From JACPYF01 sp964348695 (GTDB lineage: Bacteria; Patescibacteriota; Saccharimonadia; Saccharimonadales; Saccharimonadaceae), in NCBI GenBank assembly GCA_964348695.1, contig CAYGDI010000003.1:1-64000 (forward strand): a stretch of DNA of 64,000 bases, given 5' to 3'. Below are positions 26,137-34,612 of this stretch, piece by piece; the first letter of the stretch is position 1, and each line of letters opens with the position of its first letter. The notes beneath the pieces were generated by a model that was not told where the DNA came from, made no database searches, and saw nothing but the letters and a program-made list of their open reading frames with translations. The translations under genes and the position numbers were made by a program.

Positions 26137-26904
26137 TCAGGAAGCTGAGCTACTCCCCTTTCTGAGTGATACCCAGGCTATTTCAAACAACAGCTTAAAT
26201 GTCTCAGAGATAGGCGAGCTCTCTATTAGGATCGCACTTGGTGTCTCTTTACCCTGGACTACCAGTATACAATTATCAAAAGCAATCATCATTGTCTCTA
26301 TAGAATTGTCGTGTCCATCTGGGACAAAACGAGGTTTGCGCATCAGCTGGTCGTGTAGTCGTAGCCCCCTCTTAGCAATATGTTTGTTCCATATAGATAT
26401 GCTTTTTATTTGTCGATCTTCACGGGTTTTTTTAAAGTATTCTTGATAGGTTTGTGGCATATATCGTACGGCATTTTTGTATGGTGACGCTATCCACCAA
26501 TCACGATCCTTGCAGCGAAGAGCATGTTCAAGCAATTGCTGCACCTCTGTTTGGCCGTATGCTTCGTGCACAATCGGTATCGTTTGTTGGCTCGAGAACG
26601 AGTCGATATATTCCAATGTGTGATTGAGTTCAGTTATCTGCCGAGCAATCAAAGGTTTGAGATGAGACGGGGAGAGCATTGTATAGAGAAAACTTTTGTT
26701 GTTTATGGGTATTTTTTTGCACAGTCCGTACTGTATAAGAGATTGAAGGTTTGTCATTACGGTCGGCTTCGGCTGTTTGGTGAGAATTGCTATTTTTTTG
26801 CTCGTCTTTGCTCCAGTATCGAGGCATAAAAGATAAGTTTGCTGAGCGCTGGGGCTCAATCCTACCTCTGTAAGTAATGGTTGTATTTCTTTGTATGTAG
26901 ACAT
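26137..26904 (-). CDS. TrmB-like transcriptional regulator
   Basis: 255 aa. An N-terminal winged helix-turn-helix (about 5-75: LTEVGLSPSAQQTYLLCLDT, then TSKKIAILTKQPKPTVMTNL) matches TrmB/sugar-type regulators, common in archaea and also in CPR. The C-terminal part (110-250) resembles the TrmB PLD-like effector domain (YGQTEVQQLLEHAL, DNCILVVQGKETPSAILIES). It is divergent from the CoaB-aldolase fusion and probably controls it and itself. An extended -10 ends 7 nt before the ATG, so it is leaderless; a 21-bp palindrome covers the start. Confidence 0.82.
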   Translation of the reverse strand: MSTYKEIQPLLTEVGLSPSAQQTYLLCLDTGAKTSKKIAILTKQPKPTVMTNLQSLIQYGLCKKIPINNKSFLYTMLSPSHLKPLIARQITELNHTLEYIDSFSSQQTIPIVHEAYGQTEVQQLLEHALRCKDRDWWIASPYKNAVRYMPQTYQEYFKKTREDRQIKSISIWNKHIAKRGLRLHDQLMRKPRFVPDGHDNSIETMMIAFDNCILVVQGKETPSAILIESSPISETFKLLFEIAWVSLRKGSSSAS

Positions 26905-26955
26905 CACATACATAATAACAGATTAATATTTTTTATAATGTATATTTTTAATACA
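26892..26955. promoter_or_regulatory. two inverted repeats in the trmB-like/fusion intergenic region
   Basis: TGTATGT/ACATACA with 7 nt between (26892-26912) covers the regulator's start codon, and TGTAT/ATACA with 7 nt between (26939-26955) lies upstream. Both share TGTAT...ATACA arms and may be binding sites for the adjacent TrmB-like protein (inference). The regulator's -10 (TATTAT, 26912-26917) abuts the first repeat. Confidence 0.5.
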
Positions 26956-27017
26956 ATCGTGTTATCTTTTCAAAAAAAAGGTGCATACTGTGCATATAGG
27001 TATTGAAAGGAGATATC

Positions 27018-28289
27018 ATGGATAAATTAACTGTACCCAGAAAACAAATACATATTGTTGGTGGTGGCACAATAGAACCGATCAGAGAGCATCTTGCTCT
27101 GTCAGCCCGAGCATATGGGGCGACAGCAAAGAGATTGGGTGAGATTTGTCGAGAACTAATACCTCAGATGGATGTTAATGTGCATCTGACCAAAATGGCA
27201 GATACAACTAGCAGACTGGAAACATCTGATGATCTTCGGGAACTAGCTAGGGAGTTGGTAACAGATTACGATACAAAAATGGTGTTTTGGAACCCAGCGG
27301 TGTGTGATTTTAAAGGTGAGGTTGGCGATGTTGAGAGTGCGATGCATGCTCAAAGACTAAAATCAGTCGCTGGTCAGGCAATCAAACTTACACCAACAGA
27401 GAAAATAGTCACGATGTTTCGTAAAGATAGTGTGCAAGGGCAAAAACCTCGAAAAGACATATTTGCCGTAGGGTTTAAGACTACAACTGGGGCGAGTCCG
27501 GAGGAACAGTATTCTGCAGGTCTTAATCTTTTGAAATCGTCCAGCCTCAACTTGGTGCTCGCAAACGATACAGCAACTCGCCAAAACATGGTTGTTACCC
27601 CTGAAGAGGCACCATATCATGAGACAGCTGACCGCGAGGAAGCCTTACAAGGGTTAGTTGAAATGGCACATCTTCGTTCGCAGCTTAGTTTTACAGAGTC
27701 AACAGTCGTCGATGCAGAGCCTGTGGCTTGGGAGAGTGAAGAGGTGTATCCAGCGCTTCGTACTGTAGTGGACTATTGTCGAGAACATAGTGCGTACAAG
27801 CCATTTAACGGGGTAACTGCCGGTCACTTTGCAGCCAAAATAGGAGGCAATATGTTCCTCACCTCTCGTCGCAAGAGTGATTTTAACCAATTATCAGAGG
27901 TAGGACTTGTGCGCGTTGTGACCGATGGAGACGATAAAGTCATAGCGTACGGCGGTAAACCTTCAGTTGGTGGCCAGTCGCAGAGGATTGTCTTTGAGCA
28001 ACACCCCGGCAAAGATTGCATAGTGCACTTTCACTGCCCTATCAAGCCAGGCTCAAAAATACCGGTAGTTTCTCAGCGGGAGTACGAATGCGGTAGTCAT
28101 GAATGTGGCGAAAATACATCACAAGGACTCGGTGTGTTCGAAGGCGGCACTATAGAGGCGGTGTATCTAGACAATCACGGGCCGAATATTGTCTTTCGGC
28201 ACGATGTAGAACCGCAAAAAGTGATCGATTTTATTGAAGAAAACTTCGATCTAACAGGGAAAACTGGTGGGTACATACCTACTTCTTAA
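27018..28289 (+). CDS. fusion of CoaB-like flavoprotein domain and class II aldolase-like domain
   Basis: 423 aa from the ATG with GGAGAT in the upstream bases; a longer in-frame start would include the ribosome site. Residues 1-215 resemble the phosphopantothenoylcysteine synthetase (CoaB) domain: IVGGGTIEPIREHL at the start, KLTPTEKIVTMFRK, IFAVGFKTTTG and LNLVLANDTA. Residues 235-410 resemble class II aldolase/adducin (PFNGVTAGHFAAKIGGNMFL, IVFEQHPGKDCIVHFHCP with metal-binding His). This fusion is not a standard CoA pathway enzyme, and no other CoA genes are nearby. Substrate unknown. Confidence 0.75.
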   Translation: MDKLTVPRKQIHIVGGGTIEPIREHLALSARAYGATAKRLGEICRELIPQMDVNVHLTKMADTTSRLETSDDLRELARELVTDYDTKMVFWNPAVCDFKGEVGDVESAMHAQRLKSVAGQAIKLTPTEKIVTMFRKDSVQGQKPRKDIFAVGFKTTTGASPEEQYSAGLNLLKSSSLNLVLANDTATRQNMVVTPEEAPYHETADREEALQGLVEMAHLRSQLSFTESTVVDAEPVAWESEEVYPALRTVVDYCREHSAYKPFNGVTAGHFAAKIGGNMFLTSRRKSDFNQLSEVGLVRVVTDGDDKVIAYGGKPSVGGQSQRIVFEQHPGKDCIVHFHCPIKPGSKIPVVSQREYECGSHECGENTSQGLGVFEGGTIEAVYLDNHGPNIVFRHDVEPQKVIDFIEENFDLTGKTGGYIPTS

Positions 28290-28545
28290 ATAAGTTTTTC
28301 TGAAATCGAGTTACCACATAAGTTCCAAGGAATGAACCTAGAGCAAGAGGTAGTACATATAAAAATTGTTTAGTGTATGCAAAAACCCCGGCCGCCAAGA
28401 TGAAATGCATCACAAAACTAGTCGATGCCGCTACAAGTGCCTGTTTTTTGATAACAGCAATCGTGTAATAAGCGTACATACCGTCAACGAGAGCATAGCC
28501 AAAAAACAAACCAAGAACTATTAGCCAGTTAATATCACTAAACAT
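28279..28545 (-). CDS. small three-helix membrane protein
   Basis: 88 aa, almost entirely three hydrophobic helices (about 7-27, 34-55 and 60-78) with a basic C-terminus RFQKNLFKK. I do not recognise a family. It overlaps the end of the convergent fusion gene by 11 nt. Its ATG lies only 35 bp from that of the divergent HIT gene, with TAATAT 6 nt before the ATG, so it has no leader. Confidence 0.65.
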   Translation of the reverse strand: MFSDINWLIVLGLFFGYALVDGMYAYYTIAVIKKQALVAASTSFVMHFILAAGVFAYTKQFLYVLPLALGSFLGTYVVTRFQKNLFKK

Positions 28546-28580
28546 GTATCAATATTACTGCAAGTGGCTATAATAATGAC
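28546..28580. promoter_or_regulatory. 35-bp divergent leaderless promoter pair
   Basis: Minus -10 TAATAT (28552-28557) and plus -10 TATAAT (28569-28574) each stand 6 nt from an ATG. At usual spacing the -35 region of each promoter would reach the other's start, so they probably exclude each other. Confidence 0.6.
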
Positions 28581-28970
28581 ATGCAAGAGTCAATTTTTAC
28601 AAAGATTATCAAAGGCGAGATTCCATGCCATAAAGTTTATGAGGACGAACAGGTTCTAGCCTTTTTGGATATTCACCCAATCAATCCTGGTCATACGCTG
28701 CTAATACCGAAAAAACAGGTTGATCATCTGTGGGATTTGGACGAATCGGAGTATCAATATATCTGGAAAATTGCTAAGCAACTAGCTGGTCATATACAGG
28801 AAACTCTGCAGCCAAAAAGAGTTGGTGTGATCGTTGAAGGCTTCGGTGTGCCGCATGCCCATATACATCTGATACCACTGATTCACGGCAACGATATCAA
28901 AAAACACCAAGACCTAGAGGCTGAGCCTGATCACGAAGCTCTAGCAGCTGTTGCTGAAAAATTGAAATGA
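28581..28970 (+). CDS. HIT family nucleotide hydrolase
   Basis: 129 aa. The HIT fold starts with FTKIIKGEIPCHKVYED, then LAFLDIHPINPGHTLLIPK, and ends with the catalytic triad HAHIHLIP. Such proteins hydrolyse or transfer nucleoside monophosphates (AMP-amidase type) in the cytoplasm. The bacterial family is usually 110-140 aa, so this is complete. The four-base ATGA overlap with rlmH shows the two are co-translated. Confidence 0.94.
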   Translation: MQESIFTKIIKGEIPCHKVYEDEQVLAFLDIHPINPGHTLLIPKKQVDHLWDLDESEYQYIWKIAKQLAGHIQETLQPKRVGVIVEGFGVPHAHIHLIPLIHGNDIKKHQDLEAEPDHEALAAVAEKLK

Positions 28971-29422
28971 TTACAATTATAGCTATAGGTAAAAAGCACG
29001 AGCCTTGGCTCGTTGAGGGTATTAATCGTTATCAAAAGCGTCTGAGTGCACCATTTAATTTGTCATGGACATTGCTGGCAAACTCGCCGCAAAAGGGTAC
29101 TGTGGCTGTTAAAAACGAGTCTGACGACATACTCAACAAGCTCAAGTCTGGTGATTTTGTCATTTTGTTAGACGAGCGAGGCAAAATGTTCGACTCACCT
29201 ACCCTGGCCAAAAAGTTGACCATACCTCTCGAGCAATCTAAAAATGTCGTCATCATTATAGGTGGAGCGTATGGTGTCAGCCTAGAGTTACAAACCAGAG
29301 CAGATCTAGTTTGGTCGCTCTCCCCTCTTGTCTTTCCACATCAGTTAGTGAGGCTTATGTTGATCGAACAATTGTACCGCGCTCAGACGATCCACGCCGG
29401 TCTACCATATCACAATGAGTAA
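28967..29422 (+). CDS. rlmH: 23S rRNA (pseudouridine-1915-N3)-methyltransferase RlmH
   Basis: A 151-aa SPOUT methyltransferase that modifies helix 69 of 23S rRNA on the assembled 70S ribosome. The family pattern is clear: MITIIAIGK at the start, FVILLDERGK, VVIIIGGAYGVS and the C-terminal knot LSPLVFPHQLVRLMLIEQLYRA with ending HAGLPYHNE. The expected length is 150-160 aa. Translationally coupled to the HIT gene (ATGA). Confidence 0.97.
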   Translation: MITIIAIGKKHEPWLVEGINRYQKRLSAPFNLSWTLLANSPQKGTVAVKNESDDILNKLKSGDFVILLDERGKMFDSPTLAKKLTIPLEQSKNVVIIIGGAYGVSLELQTRADLVWSLSPLVFPHQLVRLMLIEQLYRAQTIHAGLPYHNE

Positions 29423-29451
29423 TTGACTTTTTATAAAGTTTATGCTAATAT
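29423..29451 (+). promoter_or_regulatory. consensus-like promoter
   Basis: TTGACT (29423-29428), 17-nt spacer, extended TGC-TAATAT (TAATAT at 29446-29451). It drives the small secreted protein starting at 29482. Confidence 0.75.
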
Positions 29452-29481
29452 TAACGGGTATAGTAACCCAAAAATAAACAT

Positions 29482-29823
29482 ATGATATCCACCACTCATT
29501 TAGCAAACTTGTTGACACTAGTAGTTGTAGGCTCGGTGTTTTTCAGTGTGTTTCACGCAAAAGATGTTAGTGCTGCATCGGCTATTTTAAACCCGACTTT
29601 TGTGATAACAAATCATGCTGCCAGAGGGGTTGAAAACACCATACATGTGGAATTTCATACACATGTAGATCGCCAGTCTTTATCCTCTTTGCTGCAAGGC
29701 ATGCATCAAGAAAAACCACTGACTCTGCAACGGAGTTTGAAAAAATCGTTTGAGAATACCGAGGATAAACACCACAAGCTTCGTGACGGGTTGTTGGGTT
29801 GTCACTTGCCTAGTATGGCCTAG
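29482..29823 (+). CDS. small secreted protein, unknown
   Basis: 113 aa. The signal peptide runs to about residue 33 (cleavage near VSAAS). The mature part begins ILNPTFVITNHAARGVENTIHVEF, which looks like an immunoglobulin-like or beta start, and then becomes His/Lys/Leu rich and helical with a single Cys near the end. The C-terminus looks unlike the N-terminal half and may be a truncated remnant of a longer surface protein. It overlaps the convergent Nudix-HTH gene by 4 nt. It has a strong promoter but no family match that I know. Confidence 0.55.
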   Translation: MISTTHLANLLTLVVVGSVFFSVFHAKDVSAASAILNPTFVITNHAARGVENTIHVEFHTHVDRQSLSSLLQGMHQEKPLTLQRSLKKSFENTEDKHHKLRDGLLGCHLPSMA

Positions 29824-30491
29824 ATAGTGAACATGAGATCGAGGTAGTTATCATTGGGAGATTCGATCATATCGACAATTTCTCGCCAGCCTGGAATGAA
29901 CTGTTCGTAGGGAAGATCTTGCCAATTTGCCCAATATACTTCTCTTTCTTGTACGGTTGTGGTGTCAAACTCCTCGATATCATCAGCAAACCACACAGGG
30001 CCTGAGATATGTGTTTCGATAGCCTCACTACTGATGAGGATCGATACATAGCCTTTGTAGTGCAGATCAATATTTGTCGGCAATATAGAACACTCGCGCG
30101 CTGCTGCTTGCCGAAGGGTTTCACCGATGTGTACTTTTCCCGACAGCGATGCGTAGTATCCATAAAATGGTTGTTTTTTGCGTTTTATGAGCAGCCATTT
30201 GCCGTTTTTTGAACGAAGACATATCAGAGAGTATGTTAGAACACCTTCTCTGAGGGCGTTTTTTTCTGATGAGAAATGTTGAGCTAATGACAAACCTTTT
30301 TTTGTGAGTCGGTAAGATCCATGGGCGTATTTTTCTATCAAGCCACTTTTGATCAGTTCTTTGAGATGATAAACAAATTGACTCGACTCAATAGATGGGT
30401 CTTTTAGGTCGCGGTACCGCAATCCATTACTTTCGCGTAGGTTGGCGAAGATTGTGGCTTGGATATGGTGGTCAAATTTGTGTATAGACAT
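29820..30491 (-). CDS. winged-helix protein with degenerate Nudix domain
   Basis: 223 aa from the ATG at 30491. Residues 1-75 form an ArsR/MarR-like winged helix (HIQATIFANLRESNGLRYRD, then SYRLTKKGLSLAQHF). Residues 85-215 are a Nudix fold with GKVHIGETLRQAAARECSI, where the Nudix box has RE but lacks the following EE pair needed for metal binding, so hydrolysis is doubtful. A sensor-regulator in the style of NrtR (inverse domain order) is the likely role. It is divergent from the CYTH gene, with palindromes between. The longer in-frame start is rejected because it covers those palindromes. Confidence 0.75.
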   Translation of the reverse strand: MSIHKFDHHIQATIFANLRESNGLRYRDLKDPSIESSQFVYHLKELIKSGLIEKYAHGSYRLTKKGLSLAQHFSSEKNALREGVLTYSLICLRSKNGKWLLIKRKKQPFYGYYASLSGKVHIGETLRQAAARECSILPTNIDLHYKGYVSILISSEAIETHISGPVWFADDIEEFDTTTVQEREVYWANWQDLPYEQFIPGWREIVDMIESPNDNYLDLMFTI

Positions 30492-30530
30492 GGTGGATGA
30501 TATATATGTAGCTTCTCTTCTACTATACAC

Positions 30531-30590
30531 CACCATATATGGTGTTTTAGTAAAAATAATTTTACTAAAAACCTCTGCACTGACGCAGTG
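30531..30590. promoter_or_regulatory. three adjacent palindromes between Nudix-HTH and CYTH genes
   Basis: CACCATATATGGTG (30531-30544, perfect 14-bp palindrome), TTTTAGTAAAA / TTTTACTAAAA with 4 nt between (30545-30570), and CACTG-ACG-CAGTG (30578-30590). They are likely operators for the adjacent winged-helix protein. The third may form a hairpin in the CYTH leader. Confidence 0.6.
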
Positions 30591-30627
30591 TATTCCACAA
30601 GACACAATGTAAACAGAAAGGACATGT

Positions 30628-31125
30628 ATGAAAAACGAAAGATTAGAGAATCGTCAGATAGAGATCGAGAGAAAATTTTTGGTAGATACTGAGCGTTTGC
30701 CAGGTTTAGCTGAAGATTTCGAACAAACGAAGATACGACAAGGTTATATGGTGCTTGGTGCCGATGGGTCTGAGGCTAGAGTACGAGATAAAGGTGGGGT
30801 GTTTAGTCTGACAGTGAAATCTAAAGGCGATATGACACGGGGTGAGTGGGAGATAGAGATAGATGAAGAACAGTTTTTAACACTATGGCCCGCAACAGAG
30901 GGAGCAAGGGTGGAGAAAACTCGTATTAAGGTTCTTTATGAAGGGTATATTATTGAAGTTGATGTGTATGACGGAGATTTGTACGGACTGGTCACCGCAG
31001 AAGTAGAGTTTGATAGTGAGAATGAAGCGCTTGATTTTGTAGCTCCCGATTGGTTGAAAGAAGATGTTACAGAGATTGATGCCTACAAAAACCAGAACCT
31101 AGCCTGTAGGAATTTTAGTCGATGA
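30628..31125 (+). CDS. CYTH domain triphosphatase
   Basis: 165 aa. The tunnel-fold CYTH signature ExExK is at residues 12-16 (EIERK), followed by QGYMVLGADGSEARVRDK, FSLTVKSKGD and VDVYDGDLYGLVTAEVEF with the acidic residues that bind metal. CYTH enzymes cleave inorganic tripolyphosphate, thiamine triphosphate or make cAMP; the short bacterial form mostly acts on tripolyphosphate. AAAGGA precedes the ATG. It overlaps the P-loop kinase by ATGA, a pairing that recalls the kinase-CYTH fusions of plants (TTM1/TTM2). Confidence 0.9.
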   Translation: MKNERLENRQIEIERKFLVDTERLPGLAEDFEQTKIRQGYMVLGADGSEARVRDKGGVFSLTVKSKGDMTRGEWEIEIDEEQFLTLWPATEGARVEKTRIKVLYEGYIIEVDVYDGDLYGLVTAEVEFDSENEALDFVAPDWLKEDVTEIDAYKNQNLACRNFSR

Positions 31126-31913
31126 GTGAAAAGGTAATTGCACTATCAAATGAAGATGAACAGTGGCAGCTTTCACTGCATAATGGTGATTTGGGATGCT
31201 ATGCTCGTTTGCAACACCCACATAGTAACGAGGCGGTTGTATCTAGGATTGCGAGGTCGGCTTTTCACTTTTTTGATTCTGATATATTAGCACGCTACAA
31301 CGAGGCTAAAACTACCGACGCCTCACCCCAGCGTATCGTTAAATCTACGAGATCACAGAAACAACATGAACCAGTTGTGTTGGGGATCACTGGTCGTAGC
31401 GGATCAGGCAAGTCTACGTTGGCTCAACAAGTAACCGGGTTGTTCGAAGACGATGGCTTAACGGTCACTACTCTACAAACAGACGACTATAACAGGGGTA
31501 AAAAAGCGATACGAAGACTGCTTGGCTTAAAGGAAACCGATTCGATCAACTGGGACGCACATGTCGCATATGACATGGAAAGACTTGAGCTCGACATACA
31601 GAGGCTGCGCGCTAGACAGCCGTCGCGACCTGTTTACTCTTTTGATTTTGCGACTGCTGAGCCGCAAAAACTAGACGCTATTCTAAAGCCATCAGATATT
31701 GTGATTGTAGAAGGTATTATGGCGAATAGCCCAGTGCTGACAGAGCTGATAGATCAGCATCACACGGTTTCTACTCCAGTTGCAACCTGTATAGGCAGAA
31801 GGGTTCTCAGGGACACTATGGATACTGGTAGACCTGTATCGTGGAGCGCTGAAGAGATCCTGAGGTATATTATTGAAGTAGCAGAGCCCGAGTATTTACG
31901 AAGGTTTATATGA
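31122..31913 (+). CDS. uridine kinase/phosphoribulokinase-like P-loop protein
   Basis: 263 aa. Residues 1-80 form a separate polar N-terminal region not typical of uridine kinase. The P-loop is GRSGSGKS at 91-98, followed by TDDYNRGKKAIRRLLGLK in the place of the uridine kinase substrate loop, then NWDAHVAYDMERL, VYSFDFATAEP and IVIVEGIMAN (Walker B type). CYTH partner upstream (ATGA). It ends 8 nt inside the convergent valS. The true substrate is unknown; 'uridine kinase' is a family label only. Confidence 0.85.
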   Translation: MSEKVIALSNEDEQWQLSLHNGDLGCYARLQHPHSNEAVVSRIARSAFHFFDSDILARYNEAKTTDASPQRIVKSTRSQKQHEPVVLGITGRSGSGKSTLAQQVTGLFEDDGLTVTTLQTDDYNRGKKAIRRLLGLKETDSINWDAHVAYDMERLELDIQRLRARQPSRPVYSFDFATAEPQKLDAILKPSDIVIVEGIMANSPVLTELIDQHHTVSTPVATCIGRRVLRDTMDTGRPVSWSAEEILRYIIEVAEPEYLRRFI

Positions 31914-34455
31914 CCTGCAACTCAGTTTGCAGACGCTCTAATAACGTTTTTTGCTCTGTTAGTTGGCTGCGAGTTTGTTCAACGACCGATGCTGGTGCGT
32001 TGCTGACGTAGCTTGCATTGGCGAGGCGTGTCTCTAGTGTGTTGATTTGAGCCTCGATATCTTTGATGCGTTTTTCAAGATTTTTACGATGATGCTTGAG
32101 GGTTTTTTGATCAATATCTAACCACGCTTCTCTACCCGAGACGGCAATACGGACCCCCGAAGGGGTATCGGTTTGTTGGACTGAACCCAGGTTAGCCAGT
32201 GCTGTGATTAATGTTGCGTTGTCAGCTACAAGGCTATCTTGGCTGTATAGGAGGGTGTGTTTTTTTCCTCCTATTTGTGTAGTGAGATAACGGGTTTCGC
32301 TGACAAGTTTTTTGAGCTGTTCAAATTCGTGAGCTGCTATCTCGTCACACTCACCTTTTTGTGCCCACTCAGAGGCTATGAGAGGCTCTGTGTGCAGTTT
32401 TAGGGTTTCCCATATAGTTTCAGTCACAAAAGGCGCAAAGGGGTGTGTGAGCTTGAGTATTGTTTGCAGAACCCACGATAGTAGCGGGAGGTTCTCGGTT
32501 TCTTTGCTTGCTTCGAGATACCAGTCAGCCACAGATCCCCATAGCGTATGGTATACAGTGTCTGCAGCTTCGGCAAAGCGGTACTCTGATAGGTGTTTTT
32601 CTACAGTGTTGATTGCGTCATTTAGCTGGTATATGATCCAGTGATCAGCTATGGTTTGGGCTTGTGGTTTTTGGTTTGCCTGTGCGTTTTCCTCACCAAA
32701 TTTTCCTTCGATAAAACGAGCTACATTCCACAATTTGTTGCAAAAGTTTCGACCGGCAATAACCTTGTCTGGAGAGAATGCTTGGTTTTGGCCAGGTGAT
32801 CTACTAGCAACTATACCTAGACGCAAAGCATCAGACCCGTGTCGGGCAATAATATCCATAGGATTGATGACATTTCCTTTGCTTTTGCTCATTTTTTTGC
32901 CTTTTTCATCCAGAACCATTCCGTGCATGTAGACATTTTTAAAGGGAATATCATCTGTTACATACAGTCCAAGCATGATCATACGTGCAACCCAGCGGTC
33001 TAACAAGTCATGACCTGTTTCCATCATGTCTGTTGGGTAAAAACGACTTAGTTCTCCTTTTGTCATTACATCTGTTGTCACAAAAGGCCACTGGCCAGAC
33101 GAAAACCAAGTATCAAAAGTATCTTCTTCTCGGCGGTATTTTTTGTTGTTGACCTCTATGTGCTCTTGATCAACTCGTTCGTCAAAAATCCAGTCGCTTG
33201 CATCGTCTACATTGACAAACGCTGGGATAGGTATACCCCATGGAATCTGACGAGAGACATTCCAGTCGCGCAAATTGTCGAGATATTGAACAAGTACCCT
33301 AGCTTTGCCTTTTGGATAAAATGCTATTTCGCCACTAGTGATTGCTTGTTTGGCGCGTTCTGCAAGTGGCTTTACTTTGATAAACCACTGTTCTTTGATA
33401 AGTGGTTGTATCGGAAGGCCGCTCTTGTAATCAAATCCAACAGAGTGTTCGATTTCTTTCTCTCCCCTCCTGCGGTCAGCAGCTTCGAGAGCGGCTAAAA
33501 CGCTCTTTCGTGCTTGTTCAACAGATTGACCCTCGTAGTATTTGCTAGCTGCCGTCATATTGCCGTCAAAACCTATTACTTGTATGCGAGGAAGGTTGTG
33601 TCGCTCCCCTATTTCAAAATCGTTCGGGTCATGGGCTGGAGTCACTTTTACGACTCCTGTACCAAAAGCCTTATCAACGGCTTCATCTGCGATAATAGGA
33701 ATTTCTCTATCAACTATTGGTACGATTACTTTTTTACCCACCAATGCTTTGTATCGGTCATCATCTGGGTGTACTGCGATTGCCGTATCTCCAAGTAGTG
33801 TTTCTGGTCGAGTAGTTGCAACAACAACCTCCCCTACCCCGTCAACCAAAGGGTACGCGATGCTCCACAATGTACCTTTTATTGTTTTGTGCTCGACTTC
33901 GATATCTGCGTAGCTAGTTTGGTATGCGGTCGAGTAGTTCACAATACGCTCGCCTCTGTAAATAAGCCCTTCGTCCCACATTTTCTTAAATGTTTGGTAC
34001 ACGGTATCGACTACTTTTTTGTCCAGCGTAAATACAAGATTTTCCCAAGAAGCACTTACGCCAAGTGCGCGGAGTTGTAGCTCCATGCCGCCTCTTTTTT
34101 GTACAACAAAATCCCACACCTGTTGATACAATTCTTCACGTGAAAAATCAAACCTACTTTTCCCTGTTTTGTTGAGCTCTCGTTCGAAAACTACCCATGT
34201 TTCAAAACCTGCATGATCAGCTCCAGGTATATATATCGTGTCTCTACCTTTCATACGATAGTATCTGATCAATATATCTTGGAGAGCAGAGGTGAGACCG
34301 TGGCCGAGGTGGAGGTCGCCATTGGCGTTTGGTGGTGGCATAACGATAGAGTAGGGGTCGCCTTTGCCGCTAGGCTCAAATGCGCCGCTAGCCTCCCAAA
34401 GTGCATATATATTAGGTTCGTACTGATTCGGTTCGTATGTTTTTGATAGTTTCAT
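31906..34455 (-). CDS. valS: valyl-tRNA synthetase
   Basis: 849-aa class I synthetase that charges tRNA-Val and edits Thr. HIGH motif in PPPNANGDLHLGHG near residue 40-53; editing domain from about residue 180 (TTRPETLLGDTAIAVHPDD); KMSKS near residue 520; anticodon-binding helices from about 600; C-terminal coiled coil (about 790-849) as expected. Slightly shorter than the E. coli enzyme, complete at both ends. The ATG with MKLSK is preferred over the longer start because no ribosome site supports the latter. An AT-rich -10-like CATTAT lies just upstream. Confidence 0.97.
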   Translation of the reverse strand: MKLSKTYEPNQYEPNIYALWEASGAFEPSGKGDPYSIVMPPPNANGDLHLGHGLTSALQDILIRYYRMKGRDTIYIPGADHAGFETWVVFERELNKTGKSRFDFSREELYQQVWDFVVQKRGGMELQLRALGVSASWENLVFTLDKKVVDTVYQTFKKMWDEGLIYRGERIVNYSTAYQTSYADIEVEHKTIKGTLWSIAYPLVDGVGEVVVATTRPETLLGDTAIAVHPDDDRYKALVGKKVIVPIVDREIPIIADEAVDKAFGTGVVKVTPAHDPNDFEIGERHNLPRIQVIGFDGNMTAASKYYEGQSVEQARKSVLAALEAADRRRGEKEIEHSVGFDYKSGLPIQPLIKEQWFIKVKPLAERAKQAITSGEIAFYPKGKARVLVQYLDNLRDWNVSRQIPWGIPIPAFVNVDDASDWIFDERVDQEHIEVNNKKYRREEDTFDTWFSSGQWPFVTTDVMTKGELSRFYPTDMMETGHDLLDRWVARMIMLGLYVTDDIPFKNVYMHGMVLDEKGKKMSKSKGNVINPMDIIARHGSDALRLGIVASRSPGQNQAFSPDKVIAGRNFCNKLWNVARFIEGKFGEENAQANQKPQAQTIADHWIIYQLNDAINTVEKHLSEYRFAEAADTVYHTLWGSVADWYLEASKETENLPLLSWVLQTILKLTHPFAPFVTETIWETLKLHTEPLIASEWAQKGECDEIAAHEFEQLKKLVSETRYLTTQIGGKKHTLLYSQDSLVADNATLITALANLGSVQQTDTPSGVRIAVSGREAWLDIDQKTLKHHRKNLEKRIKDIEAQINTLETRLANASYVSNAPASVVEQTRSQLTEQKTLLERLQTELQVI

Positions 34456-34541
34456 AAAAATATAATGATCTCGCAAAATAAATGTAATTGTGCTTATTTG
34501 TATCTGTTGTAGTATAGCATATGCTCACCACTGACTTGATA

Positions 34542-34570
34542 TTGTAATTTTGATAGAATTATGCTATTAT
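34542..34570 (+). promoter_or_regulatory. promoter of the putative caspase-like gene
   Basis: TTGTAA (34542-34547), 17-nt spacer, extended TGC-TATTAT (TATTAT at 34565-34570). The ATG at 34613 follows after an AT-rich leader with no clear Shine-Dalgarno site. Confidence 0.6.
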
Positions 34571-34612
34571 ATACTAAGTTTAAAAAGTAAATTAATTACA
34601 AAAAAAACAAAA

